Positions 9,328-17,341 of a stretch of DNA of 64,000 nucleotides are shown here, one piece after another. The position numbers were made by a program, and so were the translations under genes. The stretch lies in NCBI GenBank assembly GCA_024758765.1, contig CP101406.1:2356001-2420000 (forward strand), read 5' to 3'. The notes beneath the pieces are model-generated. The model saw only the letters and a list, made by a program, of their open reading frames with translations, was not told where the DNA came from and did no database searches. Source of the stretch: Mycobacterium sp. SVM_VP21 (GTDB lineage: Bacteria > Actinomycetota > Actinomycetes > Mycobacteriales > Mycobacteriaceae). Each line of letters begins with the position of its first letter. Positions within the stretch are counted from its first letter, which is position 1.

Positions 9328-10206
9328 GTGCAGCTCTCCTTTGAAGACCGCAGCTACCTGGTCACCGGCGGCGGCAGCGGTATCGGCAAGGCCGTGGCGG
9401 CCGGGCTGGCTGCCGCTGGGGCCGATGTCCTGATCGTCGGGCGAGATGCCGATCGATTGGCGAAGGTAGCCGCCGAGCTCGGCGGTTCAGCGAGGCTCGA
9501 CGGAGGAGAGGTGAAGCTGGGACCGCCGCATGAACCCCGTGGCTCCGTCCGTCACCTGCCGACCGACGTCACCGACGAGGACAGTGTGATCGCCGCCGTG
9601 GAGGCCGCCGTGGCCAAGAACGGCCGGCTGCACGGCGTGGTGCACTGCGCCGGTGGCTCGCAGACCATCGGGCCGATCACCCAGATCGACTCGGAGCTGT
9701 GGCGGCGCACCGTCGACCTCAATGTCAACGGCACCATGTACGTGCTCAAGCACGCCGGCCGGGCGCTGGTGCGCGGCGGCGGGGGCTCATTCGTCGGGAT
9801 CTCCTCGATCGCGGCCAGCAACACCCACCGCTGGTTCGGCGCCTACGGCCCCACCAAGTCGGCGCTGGACCACATGATGCAGCTGGCCGCCGACGAGCTG
9901 GGCGCCTCGTGGGTGCGGGTCAACAGCATCCGCCCGGGCCTGACCCGCACCGAGCTGGTCGCCCCGATCCTGGACTCGCCCGAGCTGAGCGAGGACTACC
10001 GCGTCTCGACACCGCTGCCGCGGCCCGGCGAGGTCACCGATGTCGCCAACCTGGCGCTGTTCCTGCTCAGTGACGCGGCCGGCTACATCACCGGTCAGGT
10101 CATCAACGTCGACGGCGGGCAGATGCTGCGCCGCGGTCCGGACTTCTCGTCGATGCTGGAGCCGGCGTTCGGGGCGGACGGGCTGCGGGGAGTGGTCGAG
10201 GGCTAG
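9328..10206 (+). CDS. Short-chain dehydrogenase/reductase with repeat insertion
   Basis: A 292-residue SDR. The Rossmann motif TGGGSGIG lies at 13-20, the active-site Ser is in GISSIAAS, the YxxxK motif in YGPTK, and the tail (ITGQVINVDGGQML) is typical. The GTG start follows GAGGGGTCG. Residues 52-70 are encoded by a 57-bp repeat (9481-9537) also found in murD and mptA; it is inserted between beta-strand 3 and the following strand, near the cofactor-binding loop. The other SDR motifs are intact, so the enzyme is probably functional. The substrate is unknown; a 3-oxoacyl or sterol intermediate would fit the neighbourhood. Confidence 0.88.
   Translation: MQLSFEDRSYLVTGGGSGIGKAVAAGLAAAGADVLIVGRDADRLAKVAAELGGSARLDGGEVKLGPPHEPRGSVRHLPTDVTDEDSVIAAVEAAVAKNGRLHGVVHCAGGSQTIGPITQIDSELWRRTVDLNVNGTMYVLKHAGRALVRGGGGSFVGISSIAASNTHRWFGAYGPTKSALDHMMQLAADELGASWVRVNSIRPGLTRTELVAPILDSPELSEDYRVSTPLPRPGEVTDVANLALFLLSDAAGYITGQVINVDGGQMLRRGPDFSSMLEPAFGADGLRGVVEG
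9481..9537 (+). repeat. 57-bp in-frame palindromic coding repeat, copy 1 (SDR)
   Basis: Encodes 19 residues including [15 protein letters not shown]. Core GGTTCAGCGAGGCTCGACG is shared with the copies at 36166-36222 and 51594-51707. The ends (GCGGTTC-AGC and GCTGGGACCGC) can pair, so the element resembles a hairpin. Confidence 0.85.
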
Positions 10207-10431
10207 GAGCGTGGGTCGGTAAGGGTTTGCGCGGGTCCACGGCGGTGCCGGTTTCATTGTGCGCTGGTGGCGGTAGCCGTCGGCGTGTCGCCGCCCTGGC
10301 CGCACAATCAACGGTCGGAGACACCCCGACAGAACAGGAGGACACCCCCGCGGCACTGACCGCCTGAACCACCAACTCGAAGAATCACACGACGACGTCG
10401 TACACCACGCCCGTGGACTTGACCTGGCCCC

Positions 10432-10623
10432 GGAGAGGCCGACCCGATCGGACCATTGCGGATCGACGATCACATGGCAGGTGCCGCACGCGGCTTCGCC
10501 TCCGCAGTCGCCGTCGATGCCGGGCACCGCATTGTTGGTCGCGACCCGCATCAGTGACTGACCTTCCTCGAGAGGCGCCTCATACTTCTCGCCGCCGTGG
10601 GAGACAAATGTGACAACTGCCAT
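10432..10623 (-). pseudogene. Truncated 2Fe-2S ferredoxin
   Basis: The first 64 codons match an adrenodoxin/putidaredoxin-type ferredoxin: MAVVTFVSHGGEKYEA, then the cluster loop CGGEAACGTC with Cys at about 40, 46 and 49. Homology stops near VGLSG; the remaining 40 or so residues, including the fourth cluster Cys, are missing. Reading continues into unrelated sequence with no ferredoxin character. The gene therefore cannot bind a normal cluster. It starts divergently from the AraC regulator, suggesting that the pair once belonged to an oxygenase locus. Confidence 0.7.
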
Positions 10624-10740
10624 AGCCAGGCTCCTTGCGTGTCCTCAGTTACTTGACACAAGTCTTGCGCCAGATGAGCGCTGCGGCTATGTTCGCCGGA
10701 GTCAGAAACTTGTGATTTCGGCTCAAAGGGGCCATGGTCA

Positions 10741-11751
10741 GTGAACCCCAATGACGCGGGTGTGCCCCCACTCGCATTCGTGCAAATGCTCGAGAGCCCG
10801 GCGTTTGACCCAGACGCCGTCGCGCGGCTTCGCAACATCATGGCTCGCGAAGGAACCGACGAGGCGACGCTGATTCAGCGTGATGTCCAGGCCCCGTTAC
10901 GGTGGTTTCGTGAGGCGTACCCCGGTCTAGACATCGATCAGGCAACGCTGCTCGGATTTGCGTTAGCCGAACAGGCACAGTTGACGTCCTTCGGCCCGCT
11001 GAGTGTTCCGCTGGTCAGCGCGGGCTCAGTGGCCGAGATCGTAGAGCTGCTGACTTATCTGCCGTTGATCACGACGGCTGTCAAAGCACAGTTTCATCCA
11101 GATGACCAAGGCCTCACCGTCGGGCTCTGGGGACACACCAGCGATCGGGCCCTGGACTGCCTCGCCGTCACGTACGCCGGGTTGGCGTTGTTGCGACTGC
11201 TGGACATGCTCGTCCGTGCGGCGCCGACCCTCACACTCCACTTGAGTTGGCCAGCGCCCGCCGCCTTGAAAGATCGCGAGGACGACCTTACCGCCGGGCG
11301 CCTGTTCTTCGACGCTCCGATGTCCTTCCTCCATGTTCCCGCGGACACGCTCAACGAGGTGTGCCGGTTCTCCGATCCCGTCGCATACCGACTCGCCATC
11401 GTCGATCTGCAGCGAACTCTCGACCAGCGGAGCGAAACCACGTCGTTCTCGGAGAAGGTGAGACGGCTGCTGCAGAAGGAGCCCGGACGCCGAAGTAAAC
11501 ATTGGTTCGCACATGAGCTGTCAATGTCCACCAGCACACTCAAGCGGCGCCTCTCCGAAGAGGAGACCACCTTTCGCGAGTTGCGCCAAGCATTCCTGCG
11601 CGAGCGCGCGATGCTGCAGCTACTCGACCGATCCCTATCGGTGAGTGAGATAGCCACGGATCTCGGATACAGCGACCTCGCCAACTTCTCACACGCCTTC
11701 AAGCGATGGACCGGCCGCTCTCCGAGCGAGTTCCGGCTCTCACCACATTGA
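10741..11751 (+). CDS. AraC-family transcriptional regulator
   Basis: A 336-residue regulator with an N-terminal ligand-binding domain of the AraC 'arabinose-binding-like' type (about 20-210) and a C-terminal double helix-turn-helix (about 250-330; LSMSTSTLKRRLSEEE and SVSEIATDLGYSDLANFSHAFKRW). The final RSPSEFR is the family signature. GTG at 10741 is the first start after the divergent promoter region. It probably once controlled the adjacent ferredoxin or an associated oxygenase locus, now lost; targets are unknown. Confidence 0.88.
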   Translation: MNPNDAGVPPLAFVQMLESPAFDPDAVARLRNIMAREGTDEATLIQRDVQAPLRWFREAYPGLDIDQATLLGFALAEQAQLTSFGPLSVPLVSAGSVAEIVELLTYLPLITTAVKAQFHPDDQGLTVGLWGHTSDRALDCLAVTYAGLALLRLLDMLVRAAPTLTLHLSWPAPAALKDREDDLTAGRLFFDAPMSFLHVPADTLNEVCRFSDPVAYRLAIVDLQRTLDQRSETTSFSEKVRRLLQKEPGRRSKHWFAHELSMSTSTLKRRLSEEETTFRELRQAFLRERAMLQLLDRSLSVSEIATDLGYSDLANFSHAFKRWTGRSPSEFRLSPH

Positions 11752-11844
11752 GCTGTCCCGGCGGGTCCGGAGATCCGACCTTTGCGGCGTCTTTCTGCAG
11801 CGTCGCCTCTCCCCGGGTGTTCGATGGAGGCCCGAGCCTGCGCG

Positions 11845-12232
11845 CCGGGCAGCAGATTCACCCGGTCACACAAGCCGGCCAGATGCTCGGCCAGCACCGA
11901 ATCCAATTGGCGGGCATGACCGAAAGTGAACTCCCGCAACAGCGTTCCCATCGTTGACGGGGGATACACCCGGCGGAAAAAGGGATTTATGCCGCCAGCG
12001 CGGACCAGGTCGACATCATCGATGTAATCCGCGCCCGCTTACATGCTCGCGATCAGGGTGGCCAGTTTCGGAGCCGGATTGGCCGACCTCGACTTGACCC
12101 TGGGAGCTGCGATGTGAATCTTGTTGGCCAACAACTCCGATAGGCCTGCCTGCTCAGCCAGCGCCATCACCGGCACCAGGCCCGCGCACGACACCAGATA
12201 TCCTCATCGAACACATCGGACCGCGGGGTGAA
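11845..12232 (-). pseudogene. IS1380-family transposase remnant
   Basis: Reading the minus strand gives about 130 residues of an IS1380-type transposase N-terminal region: GLVPVMALAEQAGLSELLA, then GADYIDDVDLVRAGG, then STMGTLLREFTFGHARQLDS and CDRVNLLPG. An in-frame TAA at 12039-12041 interrupts it, and the sequence diverges before 11845, where the DDE catalytic region should begin. No terminal inverted repeats or target duplication were recognised. The rest of the 11752-12391 gap shows nothing else recognisable. Confidence 0.65.
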
Positions 12233-12391
12233 CGTGTGGGACACTCGCGCCGGAAGTGCCGTTCTCGAACTGGACCGATTGTTGCCTGAACAATATCAAT
12301 CTTCCCAGCTCAGAACGCACTTTCCTTATCCCGACACCCCGACAAACAGTCCATTGTCAGTGGATCGAGGCCAAGACCGCTCAAGTCACAG

Positions 12392-13009
12392 CTATCTATA
12401 GCCAACGCCGAGGTAGCGGAGCGCCACCCGCGAGATCCGCGCACCCGTGGTGGCGATGTCCGCGGAGGGAAGAACGACGTGACTCACGGTGAGCCGCACC
12501 AGAACGTCTGCGACCTCCTCGACGTCTTCGGAGTCGAGATCGGCGAAGTGGTCGTGAAACCACGCGACCAAAGCCGCGGAGGAGAGCTGGAGCAGGGACG
12601 CCGATGTCGGCAGGAGAGGAAGAACGCCCGTCGTCGGCGCACCGGCGCGATCATCCCCTGAGTGGTTGGACGTCAGCACCGACTTCAGGAGCGGACTGGC
12701 TTCTGCTTCACGCAGGGTGAACCGCACCGCTGCGGTGATGCCGCCCTGAACGTCGCCGGTGTGTTCGGCGAGAATGGCGTGGATACCCTCCAGGAAGCGC
12801 TGACCCTCGGCCACCACGAGCGCGTCACCAAGTCCCTGCTTATCGCCGAACTCCTTGTATAGCGTCGGTCGGGAGACGCCGACAAGTTCGGCGACCTCAC
12901 TCACTCGGACTTGTTCCCAGCCCTTCTCAATGGTGAGTTCCCGTGTCGCCCTCAAGACCTGCTCGCGGATATGTCGGCGAAACGACATCCGCGCCGAATC
13001 AGTTGGCAT
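12392..13009 (-). CDS. TetR-family regulator
   Basis: About 205 residues with an N-terminal helix-turn-helix (VRVSEVAELVGVSRPTLYKEFGDK) and an all-helical ligand domain. Start choice is uncertain: ATG 13009 (MPTDSA) or 12988 (MSFRRH). A TTG at 13066 would overlap the upstream hydrolase stop by four bases but adds an unlikely N-terminus. It is the last gene of a minus-strand run TetR - thioesterase - hydrolase - TetR, and may sense the substrate handled by those enzymes. Confidence 0.85.
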   Translation of the reverse strand: MPTDSARMSFRRHIREQVLRATRELTIEKGWEQVRVSEVAELVGVSRPTLYKEFGDKQGLGDALVVAEGQRFLEGIHAILAEHTGDVQGGITAAVRFTLREAEASPLLKSVLTSNHSGDDRAGAPTTGVLPLLPTSASLLQLSSAALVAWFHDHFADLDSEDVEEVADVLVRLTVSHVVLPSADIATTGARISRVALRYLGVGYR

Positions 13010-13062
13010 ACGAGCAGAATAGGTGGCGAACTGGGATCTCCCGCGCAGCCCGACGACTGGCG

Positions 13063-13974
13063 TCAAACGGTACGGTCGAGAAAGTCGACGACCGCCGTCG
13101 AGAATGCGTCGTTGTTGTCGCCAGCAACCATGTGGCCCGCGCCTGACACGTCAACGGTTTGCGCGTGGGGAACCAAGGTGAGGAAATCCTTCACTGTCTC
13201 TTCGGAGACTATGTCCGACAGCAGGCCGCGGACCAGCAGCGCCGGCGCGGACACCTGTCGCGCGCCATCGACAAGGAATGCGCTCATCATCTCGAACTCC
13301 TCTGCGCCGTCGTCTGAATCACTCTGCAGGAACTGAAAATTCGACGTCGCAAACGCCGGATCCCATCGCCAGGCCCAGCGACCGTCTCCACGTCGGCGGA
13401 GGACTTTTTGAAGGCCGTCGACGTTTTCGGGGCGAGGGCGGTGCGGGTTGTAGGCGGCGATCACGTCAGCGGCCGACTCTAGGCTGTCGAAACCTTCGGG
13501 ATGGGCCGACATGAACGATAGGACTCGGCGGGCGCCGTGCATCTGCATTCGCGGAGTGATGTCAACCAGGACGACGGCCTGCCATAGCTCCGATGGGGCG
13601 AGCAAGTGCGTGCCGAGGATGGTCAAACCGCCCAACGATGCCCCGATCGCGGCAACTGGGCGGGCGGAGCCGGCGTACGCGCGCACGGCCAACAGGTCGG
13701 ACCCCAGCCGTTCGATGTCATAGCGTCCGTCTGGATCCCAGTCGCTGTCACCATGTCCCCTTGCGTCGTAGGCGGCAACGGTGTAGCCCCGCTGATGCAA
13801 TCGTTGGGCGGTGACATCCCAGGCGTGCCGGCTCTGACCACCGCCGTGAAGGAGCAACACGACCGCCCGCGGTCCGTCACAGCGGTAGAAGTCGACCGCC
13901 AGCGAGAGCCCATCCACCGTGGGCACGCGCTCGACGACAGGAGCGGACAAATCATGTGCTCTGTTTGCAGACAT
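13063..13974 (-). CDS. Alpha/beta-hydrolase
   Basis: A 303-residue alpha/beta-hydrolase fold. The HG oxyanion motif is LLLHGGGQSRHAW, the nucleophile elbow GASLGG carries Ser (about residue 110), and the catalytic His is in SGAGHMVAGDNND. ATG 13974 shares one base with the stop of the upstream thioesterase (TGATG), so the two are translationally coupled. The family includes C-C bond and ester hydrolases; with a thioesterase, a dehydrogenase and CMD protein nearby, it probably takes part in breakdown of a small organic or CoA-linked compound. Substrate unknown. Confidence 0.87.
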   Translation of the reverse strand: MSANRAHDLSAPVVERVPTVDGLSLAVDFYRCDGPRAVVLLLHGGGQSRHAWDVTAQRLHQRGYTVAAYDARGHGDSDWDPDGRYDIERLGSDLLAVRAYAGSARPVAAIGASLGGLTILGTHLLAPSELWQAVVLVDITPRMQMHGARRVLSFMSAHPEGFDSLESAADVIAAYNPHRPRPENVDGLQKVLRRRGDGRWAWRWDPAFATSNFQFLQSDSDDGAEEFEMMSAFLVDGARQVSAPALLVRGLLSDIVSEETVKDFLTLVPHAQTVDVSGAGHMVAGDNNDAFSTAVVDFLDRTV

Positions 13975-14417
13975 CAAGAGATGGCCTTCGGTGCGACGAC
14001 GGTGACGGTGCCCTGCGCCGCACACACCGCTCTGCCGTCGTTGCAGATGTCGATACGTGCCACACCGCTGGTTCTGCCCAGCGAGATGATCTCAGCCGTG
14101 GCTACACAGGTTCCGCTGGAAACTGGACGAAGCAAATTCAGTTTGAACTCCGTCGTCGCGACCCAGGATCCCATCGGAATCACGGGATAAAACACCACTC
14201 CAAGGCAATGGTCGACCATGGCCGACAAGCAGCCGCCATGCAAGTTGCCGAAAGGCGTCTTCAGGTCGTCGCGTGCGTCCATCTCCGCGACGAGCCGTCC
14301 AGCAGTGAAGTCAGTGTGCCGGAAGCCGAGGTAACCGGCCAACCCGCCCGTGGTTTCTGCTGCGCTCTGCAGTTGTTCAGCGACCTGCTGGTTGAACGTG
14401 GTGAACTGCACAGACAT
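13974..14417 (-). CDS. PaaI-type hotdog thioesterase
   Basis: A 147-residue hotdog-fold protein with the PaaI/YdiI signature: FGNLHGGCLSAMVDHCLG supplies the HGG motif and acidic active-site region, followed by TTEFKLNLLRPV. Strong AGGAGG precedes the ATG. It should hydrolyse acyl- or aryl-CoA thioesters in the cytoplasm. It is coupled to the downstream hydrolase by a one-base overlap and preceded by a TetR gene 47 bases upstream. Confidence 0.85.
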   Translation of the reverse strand: MSVQFTTFNQQVAEQLQSAAETTGGLAGYLGFRHTDFTAGRLVAEMDARDDLKTPFGNLHGGCLSAMVDHCLGVVFYPVIPMGSWVATTEFKLNLLRPVSSGTCVATAEIISLGRTSGVARIDICNDGRAVCAAQGTVTVVAPKAIS

Positions 14418-14464
14418 GTCCGGCCTCCTACCTCAGCTGTGGTTGAGACATTACGCCTTGTCTG

Positions 14465-15124
14465 TCACATCGGTCGACAATGGTCGCTCGCCAGGATTGC
14501 GGGAAGGAGAAACCTTGAAAGAAATGTCCGGAGCCCGTCACGACTGCGCTCCCGCGGTCCTCGAACAGTCAGCAGGCTCAGTATCGTGCGGAGAACCCAC
14601 TCGGCGGCGTCGTCGACGGAGACGCCCGGTTCTACGTAACTCCAGTGTCTCCTGAAGATGGGACGGAGAAACTCGGTGACGAGTTCGAAGAGTGACGTCG
14701 AGGTCCCCGCCGCGAGGCCAACGCCGGCGAGTTCCTCGTCGCTGCCGAACAACAATCCGATGATCTCTTCGCGGCGCGCGGCCTCAACTGTGTATTCCAC
14801 GAAATCGACGAGAGCGGAGCCCAGATCGGTGTGCTCCGCGATCCGGGGGTTGATGCGATCGAGATAGCGCTCGGCGGCGCGAATGATGACGCCCGACATC
14901 ACCGCCTCCCGATTAGGGAAGTAGCGATACACCGTTGCCCTGGAGACACCCGCTGTTCTGCCGATGTCCTCCATGGTCGTGCCTACCACGCCGCAACTCT
15001 CTAGGCACCGCTCGGCAGCATCTAGCAATCGGTCGCGAGCGGAACCACGATCTGACGGCGCGGCGGCACCCCATCGCACCAACTTCGTCGACACAACAGC
15101 CAGTATGCCGCGGGCGCACACCAT
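14465..15124 (-). CDS. TetR-family regulator
   Basis: About 219 residues. The N-terminal helix-turn-helix reads TTMEDIGRTAGVSRATVYRYFPNRE and is followed by a ligand domain. The start is ambiguous: ATG 15124, or GTG 15094, which gives a more usual N-terminal length; neither has a clear ribosome site. It heads the minus-strand run and is divergent from the thiolase-like remnant, alcohol dehydrogenase and CMD genes, so it probably controls both sides of the shared promoter. A partial palindrome GACAC-N10-GTGTC lies in that gap near 15147-15166. Confidence 0.83.
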   Translation of the reverse strand: MVCARGILAVVSTKLVRWGAAAPSDRGSARDRLLDAAERCLESCGVVGTTMEDIGRTAGVSRATVYRYFPNREAVMSGVIIRAAERYLDRINPRIAEHTDLGSALVDFVEYTVEAARREEIIGLLFGSDEELAGVGLAAGTSTSLFELVTEFLRPIFRRHWSYVEPGVSVDDAAEWVLRTILSLLTVRGPRERSRDGLRTFLSRFLLPAILASDHCRPM

Positions 15125-15198
15125 TGTGGCTTGACTGCAGATATGACACCATCGCATTCGTGTCTCACAACAGCCCGTGGCCCTGAGCGAGTGATCGA

Positions 15199-15633
15199 TT
15201 GTCGGTAGAAGCGCGTACTCCGGTGGTGGTCGGCGTAGGCGAAGTAACCCATCGCGGGGACGACGTCGTCACCGGCCTCGGTTGGTATTCGACGAAACAT
15301 TCGGTCGGTGTGTGGTCGGCCACCCCTCCACCAACCGGGTGGCGACTGATCGACACGGCAGACGAACAAGCTCAGATCGATTCATCGCGGCTGGCCGTCG
15401 CAGGCGTCGACGAGGCGACCGGTCGCGCGACAGTGGACGGGTACACGGTCGAATACGACCGAGACGGGCGACCTCGATGGACACCGATCATCGCGCACCT
15501 GTCCGACGGGCGAAGAGTCGTCGCACGCAGCGACGATCCGCAGATTGCCGAGGCGATGGCGGGCGAGATGTACGTTGGCAGAACGGTTTGCCTCCGAAAC
15601 ACAGGGTCGTCCACGGGATTCGAGCTTCCATGA
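15199..15633 (+). pseudogene. Thiolase-like protein (type 1) with catalytic core deleted
   Basis: A continuous 144-codon frame. Residues 5-19 (ARTPVVVGVGEVTHR) are the N-terminus of a thiolase-like/acetyl-CoA acetyltransferase. Residues from 22 (VVTGLGWYSTKHSVGVWS) and the final 75 (GYTVEYDRDGRP ... YVGRTVCL) match the distant C-terminal and OB-like extra domain of the same family. About 300 residues, including the catalytic Cys region, are absent, so this looks like an in-frame internal deletion. TTG start; the stop overlaps the alcohol dehydrogenase ATG (ATGA), so it may survive as a coupling leader. Expression is possible but thiolase activity is not. Confidence 0.7.
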
Positions 15634-16766
15634 TCGCCGAGGCCATGGTGTTGACCGGACCGCGGAATCTGGAGCGGCGCCAGATGACCATCCCCGACGT
15701 CGGTGACCGCGGTGCGATCCTGCGAGTTGAAGCATGTGGTCTATGCGGTACAGATCACGAACAATTCACCGGACACCTGCCTGCCGGCTTCTCATTCGTT
15801 CCAGGTCACGAAATCGTCGGCATCGTCGAACATGTCGGCAATGCGGCCAGCGAACGCTTGTGCGTCCAGGCCGGCCAGCGCGTGGCCGTCGAGGTGTTCC
15901 GGTCCTGCCGAGACTGCCCGGAGTGTCGCCGCGGCGAATACCGGCGATGTGCGGTGAACGGCATCGCCACCATGTTCGGGTTCGTCGACGTGGAGATCGG
16001 CGCCGGGTTATGGGGCGGATACGCCACCCATGTGGAGCTTCCGTGGGACGCGATGCTACTCCCGATTGCCGAAGACATGGACCCCGTTCTCGCCACGTTG
16101 TTCAACCCTCTCGGGGCCGGTATCCAATGGGGGAAAACTCTTCCCGACACCAAGGCGGGGGGTATCGTAGCGATACTGGGACCGGGCATCCGCGGGATCT
16201 GCGCGGCGGTGGCGGCGAAAGAGGCGGGAGCCGCTTTCGTCGCGATGACCGGCATCGGTCCACGCGACGATCAGCGACTGGCCATAGCCAGATCATTCGG
16301 TGTCGACCTGCCCATCGACGTATCGCAGGACGATGCAGTGACAGCGCTCCAGCGTGAGACAGGCGGACAGCTTGCCGACGTGGTCGTCGATGTCACCGCC
16401 AAAGCACCCTCCGCGTTCGCCGACGCCGTCGCCCTTGCCAGGCCTGGCGGCACGGTCGTGGTTGCCGGCACCCGCGGCGGAGGCGGCGCGCCCGGCTTTG
16501 AACCAGACACGCTGGTGTATAAGGAATTACACATCTCCGGTGCACTCGGCGTGGAGTATCCCGCCTACCGGGCAGCCCTCGAGATTCTGGCCACGCGCCG
16601 CTGGCCGTTCGACCGGATCACAAGAGAATCAACCGGATTCGCTGGTCTCGCGCCGCTGCTCAGTTCGCTTGCAGATGAAAATGCCAAATCGAGTGCGGCC
16701 CTGCACAACGTCTTCGTGCCCACGCCCTCACAGCATGCGGAGCTTCAACAGAGAAAGGTCACGTGA
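15630..16766 (+). CDS. Zinc-dependent alcohol dehydrogenase (MDR family)
   Basis: A 378-residue medium-chain dehydrogenase. Catalytic-zinc ligands are in CGLCGTDH and GHEIVG; the four structural-zinc Cys lie in CRDCPECRRGEYRRC; the nucleotide-binding domain begins at IVAILGPGIRGICA. ATG 15630 overlaps the preceding stop, and the stop overlaps the CMD gene GTG (GTGA), so three reading frames are coupled. It probably oxidises an alcohol with NAD(P). The glycine motif GPGIRG departs slightly from the common GxGxxG, but the fold is otherwise complete. Substrate unknown. Confidence 0.9.
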   Translation: MIAEAMVLTGPRNLERRQMTIPDVGDRGAILRVEACGLCGTDHEQFTGHLPAGFSFVPGHEIVGIVEHVGNAASERLCVQAGQRVAVEVFRSCRDCPECRRGEYRRCAVNGIATMFGFVDVEIGAGLWGGYATHVELPWDAMLLPIAEDMDPVLATLFNPLGAGIQWGKTLPDTKAGGIVAILGPGIRGICAAVAAKEAGAAFVAMTGIGPRDDQRLAIARSFGVDLPIDVSQDDAVTALQRETGGQLADVVVDVTAKAPSAFADAVALARPGGTVVVAGTRGGGGAPGFEPDTLVYKELHISGALGVEYPAYRAALEILATRRWPFDRITRESTGFAGLAPLLSSLADENAKSSAALHNVFVPTPSQHAELQQRKVT

Positions 16767-17341
16767 CGAGGACGGAACGCGTACCGATGCTCGACCTTGA
16801 GCAGGCCCGGCTGCGGGCTGCCGAGTGTGGGCTGCCCGAAGAGATGGCAGAACTGTCAGTATTTCGCGTGGCACTTCACCAGCCGAGCCTCGCAGTGGCC
16901 CTGTACGGAATGCTCGAGGCGCTGCTATTTAACGGTGTGCTCGACGCCCGGCTACGCGAATTGATCATCATGCGCATCGGCTGGGTAACGGGGTCGGTAT
17001 ATGAGTGGACACAGCATTGGCGAATCGCGACGCTGCTCGGTGTGGCTTCGGATGACCTTCTGGCGGTGCGTGACTGGCAAAGTTCCAATCGTCTGGGCCA
17101 TGCCGAGCGTGCAGTCCTGGCGGCGACCGATGATGTGGTACGTGACGGGGTCATTGCCGAGGAAAACTGGGCCGCGTGCCACAAGGCATTCAATGGCGAT
17201 CACGCGGTTTTGGTCGAACTTGTCGGAGCGATCGCCAATTGGCGGCTCTTTTCGATCCTGCTTCGATCCTTGAATATTCCGCTTGAGTCGGGTACCGACT
17301 CCTGGCCGCCCGATGGGCGAGCCCCTCGACGTGACGATTGA
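16763..17341 (+). CDS. Carboxymuconolactone decarboxylase (AhpD-like) family protein
   Basis: A 192-residue all-helical CMD-family protein (DARLRELIIMRIGWVTGSVY is the core helix, followed by EWTQHWRIATLLGV). The CxxC pair of peroxidase-active AhpD proteins is missing at the expected place (SVYEWTQH), so it is more like the decarboxylase or structural branch. The GTG start overlaps the dehydrogenase stop. It probably acts in the same pathway as the coupled alcohol dehydrogenase; the reaction is not identifiable. Confidence 0.82.
   Translation: MTRTERVPMLDLEQARLRAAECGLPEEMAELSVFRVALHQPSLAVALYGMLEALLFNGVLDARLRELIIMRIGWVTGSVYEWTQHWRIATLLGVASDDLLAVRDWQSSNRLGHAERAVLAATDDVVRDGVIAEENWAACHKAFNGDHAVLVELVGAIANWRLFSILLRSLNIPLESGTDSWPPDGRAPRRDD

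Noticed and set aside
9787..10431. A 278-residue ferredoxin fusion running into the SDR gene on the opposite strand
   Set aside because: After residue 64 the sequence is not ferredoxin-like and overlaps the well-supported SDR, so only the first part is real.
12256..12492. Small plus-strand frame after the transposase relic
   Set aside because: No ribosome site or homology, and it overlaps the TetR gene end.
14446..14463. AGACA-N8-TGTCT as a TetR operator before the thioesterase gene
   Set aside because: The arms are only five bases and the spacing differs from the GACAC-GTGTC pair in the other promoter, so chance cannot be excluded.
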